Origin: Bacteroidota bacterium
Lineage (GTDB): Bacteria; Bacteroidota; Bacteroidia; AKYH767-A; 2013-40CM-41-45
DNA length: 64,000 nt
Reading direction: 5' to 3'
Assembly: GCA_016720655.1 (NCBI GenBank)
Contig: JADKKE010000015.1
Span: 1 to 64,000, forward strand
Shown here: positions 55,851 through 64,000 of the stretch, in pieces
Position numbering within the stretch: the first letter of the stretch is position 1
Layout of the letters: every line of letters starts with the position of its first letter
Translations under genes and position numbers: made by a program
The notes under the pieces: generated by a model
What the model saw: only the letters and a program-made list of their open reading frames with translations
Databases searched by the model: none
What the model was told of the DNA's origin: nothing

Positions 55851-57323
55851 ATGAGCAAAATTCTAATTTCATGGTCAGCGTTTAACAACGATTTTACATG
55901 GTTGTATAGAGGAACAATTAACGAACAAAAAGACAAAGTAAAAGAAAACGGTCCAACCTTCACCGTTCACAAATTTTTCGGTGACGAATATGATAAGCAT
56001 ATCTTGCTTAATAGTAGCAGTGAACAGAAGGACAAGAATTTTTTTGACCAACTTGTCAGTGAGGTTAAAAAAGAATTCAAACATGTTGTTGTACCCCGAC
56101 AAGTTGTAATTAAAGATCCGATAAACATTTCAGAAATTTTTTCAAAAGTTAGTGAATTGCTTTTAGAATTTAAGAATTCAGATATTGAAATCTTTGTCAA
56201 CCCGGGAACGCCTCAAATGCAAATTGCTTGGTATTTGGTAAAGCCGAACTTCAAAAAAAATGTTTCACTGTTTCAAATACGAGACGCAAAGTTTACAAAG
56301 ACAGGAAAGCCCGAAAGAATTTATTCAAATATTGATACGCTTTTCAACCCAACGGTTTTAAGTGTCGCTAGTGCAGTAGCATCAAGGCAAGCAACAGAAA
56401 ATAAAATTCTTGTTTCTGAAAGCCTCAAACCAATTTATAATAGAGCAGAACTTATTGCACAAACAAATGGTATAGGTTGTTTAATTCTTGGTGAGAATGG
56501 AACAGGAAAAGAAAATTTAGCTTCACACATTCACATAAATTCTGACCGACAAAAGAAAGAGTTCAAAGCGGTGAATTGTGCAGCATATTCAGACGACCTT
56601 TTACGAAGCGAATTGTTTGGACATGAGAAAGGTTCATTCACAGGAGCAGATAACCAAAAAATAGGAGTGTTTGAAGAATCAAACGGAGGAACAATATTTT
56701 TAGATGAAATCGGAGATATCTCACCGAGGATGCAAGTTTCTCTTTTACGAGTTTTGCAGGAAAAGAAAATTCAGAGAGTTGGAGGCAATAAGGACATTGC
56801 AGTTGATGTAAGAGTAATTGCAGCTACCAATAAAGATTTAGAAGCACTTTGCGACAAAGAGTTTTTTCGTTGGGATTTATTTTTTCGTTTAGCAGTTACT
56901 ACCTTAAAGCTTCCTGCACTTCGGGACTGGACAAAAGATGAAATCAAAAAACTAATTGAGCATTTCAATAGTATTTACTTTTCGGAATTCCCAAACCGAC
57001 AACAGAAATTAATATTTCGTAAAGAAGTAATTGACCGTTTGATGAATTACCACTTCAAAGGAAATGTGAGAGAGTTGCAAAATCTGATCATTTCGCTTTA
57101 CACTTTTTGCGACAAGGAAGTAACACTGACAGACCTTCCAGACAGAATCAAAAAAGAAGTAGTTCATCCGACAAGCAAAAGTGAAAACGAGAAAGAACAC
57201 ATCAAGAATGTTTTTGAAAGTAAAAATAGAAACATCAAAGTGACAGCCGAAGCTTTGGGAATTGCAAGAGATACCCTTAAAAGAAAACTTGACAAATACG
57301 GATTGAGAAATACGAACGAATAA
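55851..57323 (+). CDS. CARF-like sigma-54-dependent activator (RtcR-like)
   Basis: A 490 aa protein. Residues 1-190 look like a CARF domain: MSKILISWSAF at the start and FVNPGTPQMQ (about 115-124), the (S/P)GTPQM motif that contacts cyclic oligonucleotides or RNA ends in Csm6, RtcR and relatives. Residues 190-430 are a complete bEBP: Walker A GENGTGKE (214-221), GSFTGA loop (261-266, contacts sigma-54), Walker B FLDEIGD, arginine finger DLFFRLAV. C-terminal Fis-type HTH at about 448-486. It is divergent from the PLD-E2 operon and its natural activator. No receiver domain, so the CARF ligand is the signal. Confidence 0.85.
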   Translation: MSKILISWSAFNNDFTWLYRGTINEQKDKVKENGPTFTVHKFFGDEYDKHILLNSSSEQKDKNFFDQLVSEVKKEFKHVVVPRQVVIKDPINISEIFSKVSELLLEFKNSDIEIFVNPGTPQMQIAWYLVKPNFKKNVSLFQIRDAKFTKTGKPERIYSNIDTLFNPTVLSVASAVASRQATENKILVSESLKPIYNRAELIAQTNGIGCLILGENGTGKENLASHIHINSDRQKKEFKAVNCAAYSDDLLRSELFGHEKGSFTGADNQKIGVFEESNGGTIFLDEIGDISPRMQVSLLRVLQEKKIQRVGGNKDIAVDVRVIAATNKDLEALCDKEFFRWDLFFRLAVTTLKLPALRDWTKDEIKKLIEHFNSIYFSEFPNRQQKLIFRKEVIDRLMNYHFKGNVRELQNLIISLYTFCDKEVTLTDLPDRIKKEVVHPTSKSENEKEHIKNVFESKNRNIKVTAEALGIARDTLKRKLDKYGLRNTNE

Positions 57324-57325
57324 AC

Positions 57326-57670
57326 CAGCTGCGCAGGATATGCTCGCCCGTTTCTCCAGCTGCGTAGAATATGCACCCCTCGCCAGCTCTGCTCCGCAGG
57401 ATATGTAATTCGCTAAAAGCTAAGCCCTGCGAAGGATGGCACAGCTGCAAAGTATTTCCAACCTGCTGCGCAGGATATCCCTCAGATAAAAGGTTCAGCA
57501 CCGCTCCGCAGGATATCTCTGGATACCCACAGCTGCGAAGGATTTCCAATCCTTTCCCGCGCCCGCTCCGCAGGATACCCCCCTCCAGCTAAAAGCTAAC
57601 TGCTGCAAAGGACGCACAGCTGCGAAGGATTTTCAATCCTTTGCAGCTGTACCCTCACTTCGCAGAGGTT
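57326..57670. repeat. REP/BIME-like array (GCTCCGCAGGATAT / GCTGCGAAGGAT)
   Basis: At least eight copies of CCGCAGGATAT or CTGCGAAGGAT words, interspersed with AGCTAAAAGCTAA, in alternating orientation. Right after the CARF activator gene. Related copies occur at 59930-60066, 60437-60510 and 62866-62992. Confidence 0.85.
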
Positions 57671-57744
57671 CGCATTTAAAGGTGATATATCCTTAGCAGC
57701 TGGTGCGGTTGAAAACGGTAGTTTCCTTTTCATGGCAATCAATT

Positions 57745-58743
57745 TCATTTCGAATTACTTTCGACAATACGTTTCTCAAACGGATATGCTTCATCAAACT
57801 CTATTAGAAACGTCTTTATCTTTTCAAGCAATGCTACGATTTCATCAGACGAGGGCAGATTATTGTTCCATACCAATTGACCAAGCTCATTCTTAAATGT
57901 CGTTTCTAATTCTTTCCAAGTTGCAGATGGGTCTTTAAATAACGGGGAGTCCGATAGTTTAGCATTCATCCAATCACCAGAAAAGATTTTATTTGACGCA
58001 TCATCTTGTAAAGCAAGATTGATCAATTGAAAGTTATCTGAGGAGAACAGTTTGTCTCCAAGATCGCTTTGTTTGTACAACATGAATAAATCGTAGAAGT
58101 GGCGAATCTTCTCCTTTAGTTTATCATTTCCTGAATAGGATAATCTGACTAACGACAAAAGTTTTTCAAAGAATGTTCTTTCTCTTGTCAGGACTAAAAG
58201 TGTGAATGGTTCTAAGCCATGATTAGAAATCAAATCATGTTTTCCCTGAAGTTTTAAAAACTGGCCCACATAAGATTGAATCTCCTTTTTATCATGTGGA
58301 ACAGGATTGGTAAATGTATTTATCTCAAGTTGAATCTTGTCTTTTACCGCTTTAACTTCACCTTTCGATTTCTTATCGTAGCTATAATAAGTAACACGTT
58401 TTCGTGCCATTTTATCTCCAGGTTCTCCGTCTTCTTGTTTTAATTCTTTTGTTATTTCTGGCTCTATCTTCTTCATCAATTTATAGCATTTATCATCCGA
58501 TTGTTTTTCTTCATTCAGAAGAGCAAGATCAATGTCCTCTGAAAATCTTTCGATGCAGTGAAATGCTTTCGATAAAGAGGTTCCTCCTTTAAAAACTACT
58601 TTGGCAACAAAATCAGACTTTGATAGGTTTCTCAAAACGTATGTAACCCAATAATCCTTCTCAATGAGTGCTGGATGGATTTTGAAATGTTGTGATGAAG
58701 CATCAATTGCATCTACAAATTCTTTATCATTATGAAATGTCAT
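57745..58743 (-). CDS. AbiEii-type nucleotidyltransferase toxin
   Basis: A 332 aa protein. The nucleotidyltransferase signature is VVFKGGTSLSKAFHCIERFS then EDIDLALLN (GG(T/S) plus DxD). Its N-terminus (HPALIEKDYWVTYVLRNL) is the family hallmark. AbiEii toxins transfer nucleotides and block growth on phage infection or loss of the antitoxin. The start overlaps the AbiEi stop by 4 bp (antitoxin first). Second AbiEii in the window (the other at 1-381), but from a different subfamily. Confidence 0.9.
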   Translation of the reverse strand: MTFHNDKEFVDAIDASSQHFKIHPALIEKDYWVTYVLRNLSKSDFVAKVVFKGGTSLSKAFHCIERFSEDIDLALLNEEKQSDDKCYKLMKKIEPEITKELKQEDGEPGDKMARKRVTYYSYDKKSKGEVKAVKDKIQLEINTFTNPVPHDKKEIQSYVGQFLKLQGKHDLISNHGLEPFTLLVLTRERTFFEKLLSLVRLSYSGNDKLKEKIRHFYDLFMLYKQSDLGDKLFSSDNFQLINLALQDDASNKIFSGDWMNAKLSDSPLFKDPSATWKELETTFKNELGQLVWNNNLPSSDEIVALLEKIKTFLIEFDEAYPFEKRIVESNSK

Positions 58744-59471
58744 TCAATATTCCATTTAGATTGGTTTGGCATAACTTCCTTACTTAAATTTAAACTATAC
58801 TTTGTAAGTGGATGAAGGGTTTTATAGATTGTAGAAACAGATACATCCTTTCTGTATTGCTCCAATATCGCTCCTAATAAAGCACGTGTAGATGAGTTAT
58901 AGTTTAACGCAAGTTGAACTAATCTTTTCAGCTTTAAAGAAGATGTATACTTTATTTTTTTGATGATTGCATTTAAAACTTCGGTAGGATTGCTATCAGG
59001 AATTTTCTTAATGTCTTTAATTGCATCTAATAGTTGAAGCAATGGAATGTCCCTTTCTTCAAATTCAAAACCCTTTCGCAGAAACTTAATTCTGTAGCCA
59101 CTCACTTCTCTTGCTGGTTGGGGATTTATAGATGCAATTGTAATTGTATTAGACATTTGAGTTGTAAAACCTAATTGATTGTAAATAGAAATGCCGGTTG
59201 CATATCCTGTGATTTTATCTCCTCTTCTTGTAAGCGCTTTTACAATCTCACTTACATCTGGTCTCAAATTTCCAAATGATGTTTTACGAGGTTTGCAATA
59301 CTTTCCTTTTTCAACTCTTACAATTTCCCCTTTTTTAGCCAGGCGGCTTAACGATTGGGCCAAAGCAAATTCATTCTCCTTTGGCAAACTGAAATCCGAA
59401 TAGGTAAAGATGATACCCGGGGAGTAGCTGGAAATAGTGTTGTTGATCCTAGAAGCAATACTGGTAGTCAT
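58740..59471 (-). CDS. AbiEi-type antitoxin (DUF6088)
   Basis: About 243 aa from ATG 59471 (MTTSIASRINNTISSYSPG). The first ~80 residues form a winged helix (IIFTYSDFSLPKENEFALAQ, SLSRLAKKGEIVRVEKGKYC), as in AbiEi/DUF6088. The rest is the C-terminal antitoxin domain (ITGYATGISIYNQLGFTTQM). It should repress its own operon, fitting the inverted repeat at 59529-59558. It overlaps the toxin gene by 4 bp. Confidence 0.88.
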   Translation of the reverse strand: MTTSIASRINNTISSYSPGIIFTYSDFSLPKENEFALAQSLSRLAKKGEIVRVEKGKYCKPRKTSFGNLRPDVSEIVKALTRRGDKITGYATGISIYNQLGFTTQMSNTITIASINPQPAREVSGYRIKFLRKGFEFEERDIPLLQLLDAIKDIKKIPDSNPTEVLNAIIKKIKYTSSLKLKRLVQLALNYNSSTRALLGAILEQYRKDVSVSTIYKTLHPLTKYSLNLSKEVMPNQSKWNIE

Positions 59472-59528
59472 AGGTCTCTTGTTAATACTAAACTTATTAA
59501 ACGTAAAGATAGGGATAATGTTAGAGAA

Positions 59529-59558
59529 TGTCAAGTTTTTAATATGAATAACTTGACA
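59529..59558 (-). promoter_or_regulatory. Inverted-repeat operator upstream of AbiE
   Basis: TGTCAAGTT / AACTTGACA, perfect 9 bp arms with a 12 bp spacer, 58 bp upstream of the AbiEi ATG. AbiEi proteins bind such inverted repeats. A TATCTTTA nearby (about 59505-59515, minus strand) is an imperfect -7 box. Confidence 0.65.
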
Positions 59559-59646
59559 TAAAGTGGAAATAATTATATTTAAACTATTGATTATGAATTA
59601 AATACATGTTTATGGGGGACGGTCATGTTAAGCCTTGTCAACATAT

Positions 59647-59870
59647 AGCCGAAGCTCTGTTTCTGTTAATAAATGTGTATAGGATGTGATCTTAAGCTAT
59701 TGATTTTGCAGAAAATTTTCGGTACCTTCGACTGCCGGAAACAGTCACACCGTTTGAGAGCAAGCTCTCACGGCGCGAGAGCCGCCGGCAGTCGAGCAAT
59801 ATTTTTTCTGATTTTAAAATAGCTTGACAACATTCCTTTTACACTTTATCATTAATTAAGAGCTTCGGCT
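59647..59870. mobile_element. Fold-back (MITE-like) element
   Basis: Two ~110 bp arms form an imperfect palindrome centred near 59760. Outer arms are AGCCGAAGCTCT (59647) and AGAGCTTCGGCT (59859-59870); inner arms TCGACTGCCGG (59729-59739) and CCGGCAGTCGA (59786-59796). Similarity runs between them (AAGCTATT / AATAGCTT). It encodes nothing. I see no target-site duplication with confidence. Confidence 0.6.
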
Positions 59871-59929
59871 ACATTGTTAGAAGTGTTGATTATGACTGGC
59901 GATGTTAATGATTAAAGATCCGTCAATTA

Positions 59930-60066
59930 AATACCCCGCTCCTCAGTATATCCCACCAGCTAAACCCGCTCCGCAGGATATCCCCTCAGCTAAAAGCTAA
60001 CCACTGCGAAGGATGCTACAGCTGCGAAGGATTTCCAATCCTTTGCCCTTAAACTGTGTGATATTG
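59930..60066. repeat. REP array with CCCTTAAACTGTGTGATA end
   Basis: Same words as 57326-57670, ending with the sequence that is found inverted at 60437-60510 and direct at 62927-62992. Confidence 0.85.
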
Positions 60067-60115
60067 TCTGAACTGTGATTTATTTGATTTTTAGGATTTC
60101 ACTGAAAGGGCATTG

Positions 60116-60346
60116 CTAATTCTTTTCCTTCCCTTCAGTATTTGCAATCAAATGCAAATGGCTTGGCATCAAACACCAGCCATAAATGTGCAAACCTTTG
60201 TGTTCGCAACAATATTTCAGCGAATCCACGATGAGCTGTTTGTGATTCGGTAGTGTGAACAGGTCGATCCAATCTACAACCGTCATCGTTAAAAAATACG
60301 CGTGATCTGTTTTAATGGAATAATGATGGCCACTTTCAATTAGCAT
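60116..60346 (-). pseudogene. Truncated REP-associated tyrosine transposase (RAYT, Y1/IS200-like)
   Basis: About 76 aa. Visible: YFLTMTVVDWIDLFTLPNHK, GLHIYGWCLMPSHLHLIA with the HUH metal motif (H-L-H) of Y1 transposases. It stops soon after; full-length RAYTs continue another 80-100 residues with the catalytic tyrosine, which is missing. Inverted REP sequences flank it (60025-60066 and 60437-60510), as is usual for RAYT genes. Probably an inactive remnant of the enzyme that spread the REPs. Confidence 0.8.
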
Positions 60347-60436
60347 GCTTTGAATTTCGTGTAAAGAAAAATATTTGCTACATTCGAAATGCAATACACA
60401 ATCAATTCATGCTTTTAAAAACCAGCATCCAATAAG

Positions 60437-60510
60437 CATATCTGAAAAGCCTTGATCGGTGGATGGATATCACACAGCTTAAGGGCAAAGGATTTTTGCA
60501 AATCCATCGC
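60437..60510. repeat. Inverted copy of the REP end sequence
   Basis: The reverse complement is nearly identical to 62927-62992 over about 60 bp (CCTTTGCCCTTAAGCTGTGT and GATATCCATCCACCGATCAA). Confidence 0.85.
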
Positions 60511-60655
60511 AGCTTATCTTCTTCACAAGGCATAACATTTTACTAAGGCGATGACAAGTGCAGTTGGATTCTTGAAATCAGCTCCAGTGTAAAATATTAT
60601 AAATTTTTGATTGTGCTTGGAAAAATCTAATGATAACTTTTAAACAACGTCAAAG

Positions 60656-61343
60656 ATGAAAAAAAGATTTTTTTTAATACCAATTTTTATCGCTGTCTTT
60701 ATTGGCTGCAAAAAACCTGATGGAAAACTATCTGGAGTTGTAACATATTATTTTAACGAAAACTATGGAGATAAACCTGATATCAGGGGCAAAAATTTAT
60801 ATTAAAAGTTGTACTGAAATTGACACGACAAGTATTGATGCTATTGAAAAATATTTAATCGCTAAATTTTGGATGTCAACAATTGAAAGTAATGAACTTT
60901 TTATGGCATCTGATTCAAGTATGTTGGTTAGTTACATGGACAACATGAACAGCCCATACTTGAAAAATGAAAATGATTATTTCAAAAATAATATTGATGA
61001 CCTAAACAAACAACTTTCGGATTTCCAAAAAGACATAACAACAAATTGGGAACGATTAAAGTTAATGGGAATCAACTCTAAAGATGAGTATGAAAATCTC
61101 TCTAAAAATGCTTCATCTCAAATTCTTGATTTCAAAATTTCAAAGAATATCAAATCTTTTACTGCTGATGGTGCTGGAGCTTATTCCACAAATTTGCCAC
61201 CAGGAAAATATTATGTACTAATTCAATCTAATCATCGTCATGGTCATTCATATGCTGAATTGACAGGACAGATTGAATTTCATCGAGAAACGATAGAATC
61301 GGAAAAGGAGACTACATCTGATGCCAAATTTACGATCGATTAA
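60656..61343 (+). CDS. Lipoprotein of unknown function, one frame break
   Basis: From ATG 60656 a lipoprotein signal MKKRFFLIPIFIAVFIGCKK appears, with Cys18 as the lipid site. The frame breaks near 60780; one base restores continuity to GAKIYIKSCTEIDTTSIDAI and on to 61343, about 228 aa. The C-terminal part (LPPGKYYVLIQSNHRHGHSY) resembles a carboxypeptidase-regulatory-like beta-sandwich. It lies in the cassette bounded by inverted REP ends. Function unknown. Confidence 0.6.
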
Positions 61344-61532
61344 ACATTTACAAATCACTGGGATTTCATACTGATTGTCTAGCTAAATTTTTTCACAGAT
61401 TCGAGCAGAAAAGTGTGAAACCCAACGCAGTAGTTAAAATATTGCATTTATAAAATACTTGATGCTGAGGAAATGTTCGTTTTGTAGAATTTAAATTTAC
61501 CTTCTTATTGATTCACATTTGAAAATATTAAA

Positions 61533-62072
61533 ATGGAAACAATACTTGCAAGTGCCGCAATAGCCGCAATAATTTCTGTAACAGGAACAATTGTTCTTAA
61601 TATTTATCTAAATCGTAAGACTTTTAAGAATGATTATTTTAAAATTATAATTCAAAAGAGAATAGAAACGTATGAACTTTTGGAAGACCAAATCTCTATT
61701 CTAAAGTTATCGGTAATTAATAATGACGGAAGAAATGATTCGCCTTATCATCAAATATTTTCTATGGGTACCAAGCACTTACTAATCTCCACTCAGAATT
61801 TAGTTTTAGCCAATGGGAAAAGTGTTTGGCTTAATATGAAGACGAATAATAAAATGACAGAGTTAGTACAATTAGGTAATGCAATTGGACTGAATAGTTT
61901 AAACGATTCTGACCTTATTGATGCTGGAAGGAAGCATTATTGGAAAATTGCGCAATTACGAGATGAATTAGAGATATTGATTCAAAAGGATATTCTTACT
62001 CTGTATGATTTTAGTCAAATGATAAAGCGCAAACTTGAGGACCCAAGAATACATAGCTCAAGTAGGACTTGA
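61533..62072 (+). CDS. Membrane-anchored protein of unknown function
   Basis: A 179 aa protein with one N-terminal helix (ILASAAIAAIISVTGTIVLN) followed by a soluble, mostly helical domain. The N-terminal pattern (helix then LNRKTFKNDYFKIIIQKRIE) is seen in many small bacterial hypothetical proteins. No motif recognised. Intact frame; neighbours are also unknown small proteins in the REP-bounded cassette. Confidence 0.6.
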   Translation: METILASAAIAAIISVTGTIVLNIYLNRKTFKNDYFKIIIQKRIETYELLEDQISILKLSVINNDGRNDSPYHQIFSMGTKHLLISTQNLVLANGKSVWLNMKTNNKMTELVQLGNAIGLNSLNDSDLIDAGRKHYWKIAQLRDELEILIQKDILTLYDFSQMIKRKLEDPRIHSSSRT

Positions 62073-62110
62073 CGGATATATAATTGAAATGAAAACTTCA
62101 AACTAACCAT

Positions 62111-62326
62111 ATGACTAAAAATACAATTTCAGTTACAGCTTACATAGTTACTGGTAGCGATATTAAAATATTGCTAAATGAATCACCGCATCAAGCTATT
62201 GAAAAATATCTTTGTCCAGATATGCGGCCACCAATTGAAAATATTCTGATCGAAGCAATGACAGATGATGGTAAGTTGGTAAAGATTTCAATTACCCAAG
62301 AAAGAATTTATGCAACGATTGTATGA
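62111..62326 (+). CDS. Small hypothetical protein
   Basis: A 71 aa protein (MTKNTISVTAYIVTGSDIKI). Composition is protein-like, with a conserved-looking segment EKYLCPDMRPPIENILIEAM. It starts 38 bp after the previous stop, so it may be co-transcribed. No family recognised. Confidence 0.4.
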   Translation: MTKNTISVTAYIVTGSDIKILLNESPHQAIEKYLCPDMRPPIENILIEAMTDDGKLVKISITQERIYATIV

Positions 62327-62451
62327 ATTTACTACCTTCAACAAAATCAGTTGCAGACTCCAATTTTTTGCGCTTCGTTATGCACAACCAATTGCGACCT
62401 ACCAACTTGAGAGTGCCTGCAAGAAACTAACTTTGACAAACTAAATTTACA

Positions 62452-62865
62452 TTGAAAAACATTTTCCTTCCATTGATTTTAATATTAATTGTGTCGTGCT
62501 CTAAAGAAAGCAAACTCAAACGCATTATTGATGACTCATATTATGGCGTGCATGGATTAAAAAAGATGAACGAAATCAAAAAGCTGGATGAAAATATATT
62601 TAGCTTGCCCGTGTATTATACCATGCTAAATAAATACGAAGAAACTAAGGAAGGAAATGAATATGAAGTAGTAAGGTACATCTACAAAACTAATGATGGT
62701 GCTTACAGAATGTTCTTCATAGTTGATTTTACTAATAAGCGAATTTTAAGAAAGTCAAGTGAACCAAATGATTTTTTCATTCCAATTGCGAAAGAAATTC
62801 TAGGAGCGCAAGCAGGTGTTTCTGATTTGGAAGGAAACAATTTAATGGAGATAATGAGATATTAA
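62452..62865 (+). CDS. Small lipoprotein
   Basis: A 137 aa protein with a lipoprotein signal (MKNIFLPLILILIVSC, Cys16). The start codon would be TTG, so either this is a rare start or the ATG is mutated. The rest (YYGVHGLKKMNEIKKLDENI, EYEVVRYIYKTNDGAYRMFF) is not recognised. The stop is directly followed by the REP array. Confidence 0.55.
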   Translation: MKNIFLPLILILIVSCSKESKLKRIIDDSYYGVHGLKKMNEIKKLDENIFSLPVYYTMLNKYEETKEGNEYEVVRYIYKTNDGAYRMFFIVDFTNKRILRKSSEPNDFFIPIAKEILGAQAGVSDLEGNNLMEIMRY

Positions 62866-62992
62866 CTTCCCGCTCCGCAGGATATCCCCCCAGCTAAAAG
62901 CTAACCGCTGCAAAGGACGCACAGCTGCGAAGGATTTCCAATCCTTTGCCCTTAAACTGTGTGATATCCATCCACTGTTCAAGGCTTTCCAG
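62866..62992. repeat. REP array and right inverted end of the cassette
   Basis: CCGCTCCGCAGGATATCCCC, AGCTAAAAGCTAACC, then CCCTTAAACTGTGTGATATC and a 30 bp tail matching the inverted copy at 60437-60510. Confidence 0.85.
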
Positions 62993-63014
62993 ATCAGAAA
63001 TGAGGAGGACAGTT

Positions 63015-63215
63015 TTACAAAGAGCGAATCGCAAGCAAACCGATAAGAGCTGTTGCAAAGCCATAGTTAAGAATATCTTTTACATCTTGAAAGGTCATTC
63101 CTGCTTTTTGAACTTCGACTGGTCTTAGTTCAGATTGTTCCACTTGATAACCGGGTTGGGCTTGGAGTTCTGAAACTAAGAACAGAACTCCTATTTATAA
63201 AATAATTTTTCTCAT
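63015..63215 (-). pseudogene. Broken paralogue of the adjacent membrane protein
   Basis: Reading leftwards from ATG 63215: MRKIIL, then an in-frame TAA, then IGVLFLVSELQAQPGYQVEQ and ILNYGFATALIGLLAIRSL before the stop at 63015. The signal peptide, AQPGY and ALIG regions match the N-terminus of the protein at 63222-63989. The TAA at codon 7 disrupts the signal peptide. It is a truncated duplicate lacking the soluble domain, or a read error in a tiny gene. Confidence 0.6.
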
Positions 63216-63221
63216 TGAGTT

Positions 63222-63989
63222 TTACTTATCTTCATCATTAATTTCTAAAGCTGCAATAAATTTTTGCATCGGGTAAATTATACCTTCATAAAATTCAATT
63301 TGAATAATCCCATCCTTCTTCTCTCTCAAATCCCATATGAAGGGAAATCTCTCTTCAGGGTCTTTCTCGTCACCTAAATTCAAAATCATAAACTGAAAGA
63401 GATGGAAATTCATGTCAATAAATTCCTGTAGAAGGCTTGTTAACTTTTTGGATTCTTTTTCAGAAACATTTGCGGCTATTATAATATCCTGAATCGGTTT
63501 AATAAATTCTGCCATTACCAAATCCCATTTATCCTTTTCACTATTAATTAAAGTATTTGCCTTTTCTACTTCCTGAACATCTCCTGGCGTTGTTCTTTCT
63601 CTACCAAAAAGCATTCTACTATGATAGTATGAATAATGAAAGTGGAACTCCAACAACTGTTTTCCATGAGTAGTAAATTTAAAAATTAATGCTTGAATTG
63701 TTGTCTTCAAATCATTCAGCTTCTCTTGACTTCTCTTTTTCTCATCTTCCTTTCTCCGTTTGTCATCTTTAGAAGAGGAAAGGCGGAAACCTATTATGGT
63801 TCCAACAATTCCTATCAATGCTGCAACAAGATTTGAATTACTAAGCGCAACTACAGTTTCCCAACTCAGCCTTGCTTGTTGAGGTTTGTTTTCCAAAATT
63901 GAATTGGCTTGTTTGAATTCATAACCGGGTTGTGCTTGGGGTCCTACTGATGATAGCAATACTCCAAATAATAGAATTAACCTTTTCAT
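63222..63989 (-). CDS. Membrane protein with signal peptide and helical cytoplasmic domain, unknown function
   Basis: A 255 aa protein. MKRLILLFGVLLSSVGPQAQ looks like a signal peptide. A second hydrophobic segment (LVAALIGIVGTIIGFRLSS, about 54-72) is a membrane helix followed by a basic patch (KDDKRRKEDEKKRSQEK) and a helical domain to the end. So the C-terminal domain probably faces the cytoplasm. Family not recognised. Seven bp upstream of its broken paralogue. Its start lies 11 bp from the window edge. Confidence 0.65.
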   Translation of the reverse strand: MKRLILLFGVLLSSVGPQAQPGYEFKQANSILENKPQQARLSWETVVALSNSNLVAALIGIVGTIIGFRLSSSKDDKRRKEDEKKRSQEKLNDLKTTIQALIFKFTTHGKQLLEFHFHYSYYHSRMLFGRERTTPGDVQEVEKANTLINSEKDKWDLVMAEFIKPIQDIIIAANVSEKESKKLTSLLQEFIDMNFHLFQFMILNLGDEKDPEERFPFIWDLREKKDGIIQIEFYEGIIYPMQKFIAALEINDEDK

Positions 63990-64000
63990 CTTTGGGGTTC

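Overview
The window looks like a Bacteroidota chromosome of about 40% GC. Signs are two proteins with type IX secretion C-terminal sorting domains, the Bacteroidota -33/-7 promoter pattern (TTTG, then TAnnTTTG), small Bacteroidota-specific membrane families (DUF6427 and DUF6341), and a HEPN-like/retron and toxin-antitoxin load typical of these genomes. Many conserved genes (folB, glnS, gltX, ybeY, a WecA-like transferase, a glycosyltransferase, an O-antigen ligase, a retron RT) carry single-base frame breaks, mostly at or near homopolymers. A block at 43.4-43.7 kb is almost pure homopolymer. Both point to residual read or assembly errors, so I give gene extents through the breaks.

Layout. 0-10.4 kb: part of an AbiEii/DUF6922 pair, an AAA ATPase, a PIF1-like helicase, secreted and outer-membrane proteins and a four-heme cytochrome. 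10.4-14.1 kb: a small island at tRNA-Cys with HicAB, HigBA and a Fic protein, separated by degraded copies of the tRNA 3' end. 14.3-31 kb: housekeeping genes (folB, glnS, gltX, a methyltransferase, a DUF4175 protein, an RsbW-like ATPase, ybeY, purD). These are interspersed with several families of short low-complexity repeats, some arranged as inverted arrays around four-helix-bundle (S23) genes and some inside conserved genes.

30.7-51.2 kb: an exopolysaccharide cluster on the minus strand. It has a WecA-like initiating transferase, glycosyltransferases (one a double GT4), an acyltransferase, an APH/nucleotidyltransferase/kinase fusion, an O-antigen ligase, a flippase, a Wzz/tyrosine-kinase protein and a Wza exporter. 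A membrane-tailed single-domain response regulator lies at each end.

51.9-57.3 kb: the most interesting region, a candidate defence locus. A CARF-like sigma-54 activator is transcribed divergently from an operon that starts at a good sigma-54 promoter match. The operon encodes a PLD nuclease fused to an E2-like domain, a small NTF2-like protein, and a retron: an ncRNA with clear a1/a2 inverted repeats, an RT with NAxxH and VTG motifs, and a possible HEPN effector. It ends at an intrinsic terminator. My inference is that the CARF domain senses a nucleotide or RNA signal and switches on the PLD-E2/retron operon.

57.3-64 kb: REP arrays, an AbiE system with an operator palindrome, a fold-back MITE-like element, a truncated RAYT transposase, small lipoproteins and a duplicated membrane protein with a broken copy.
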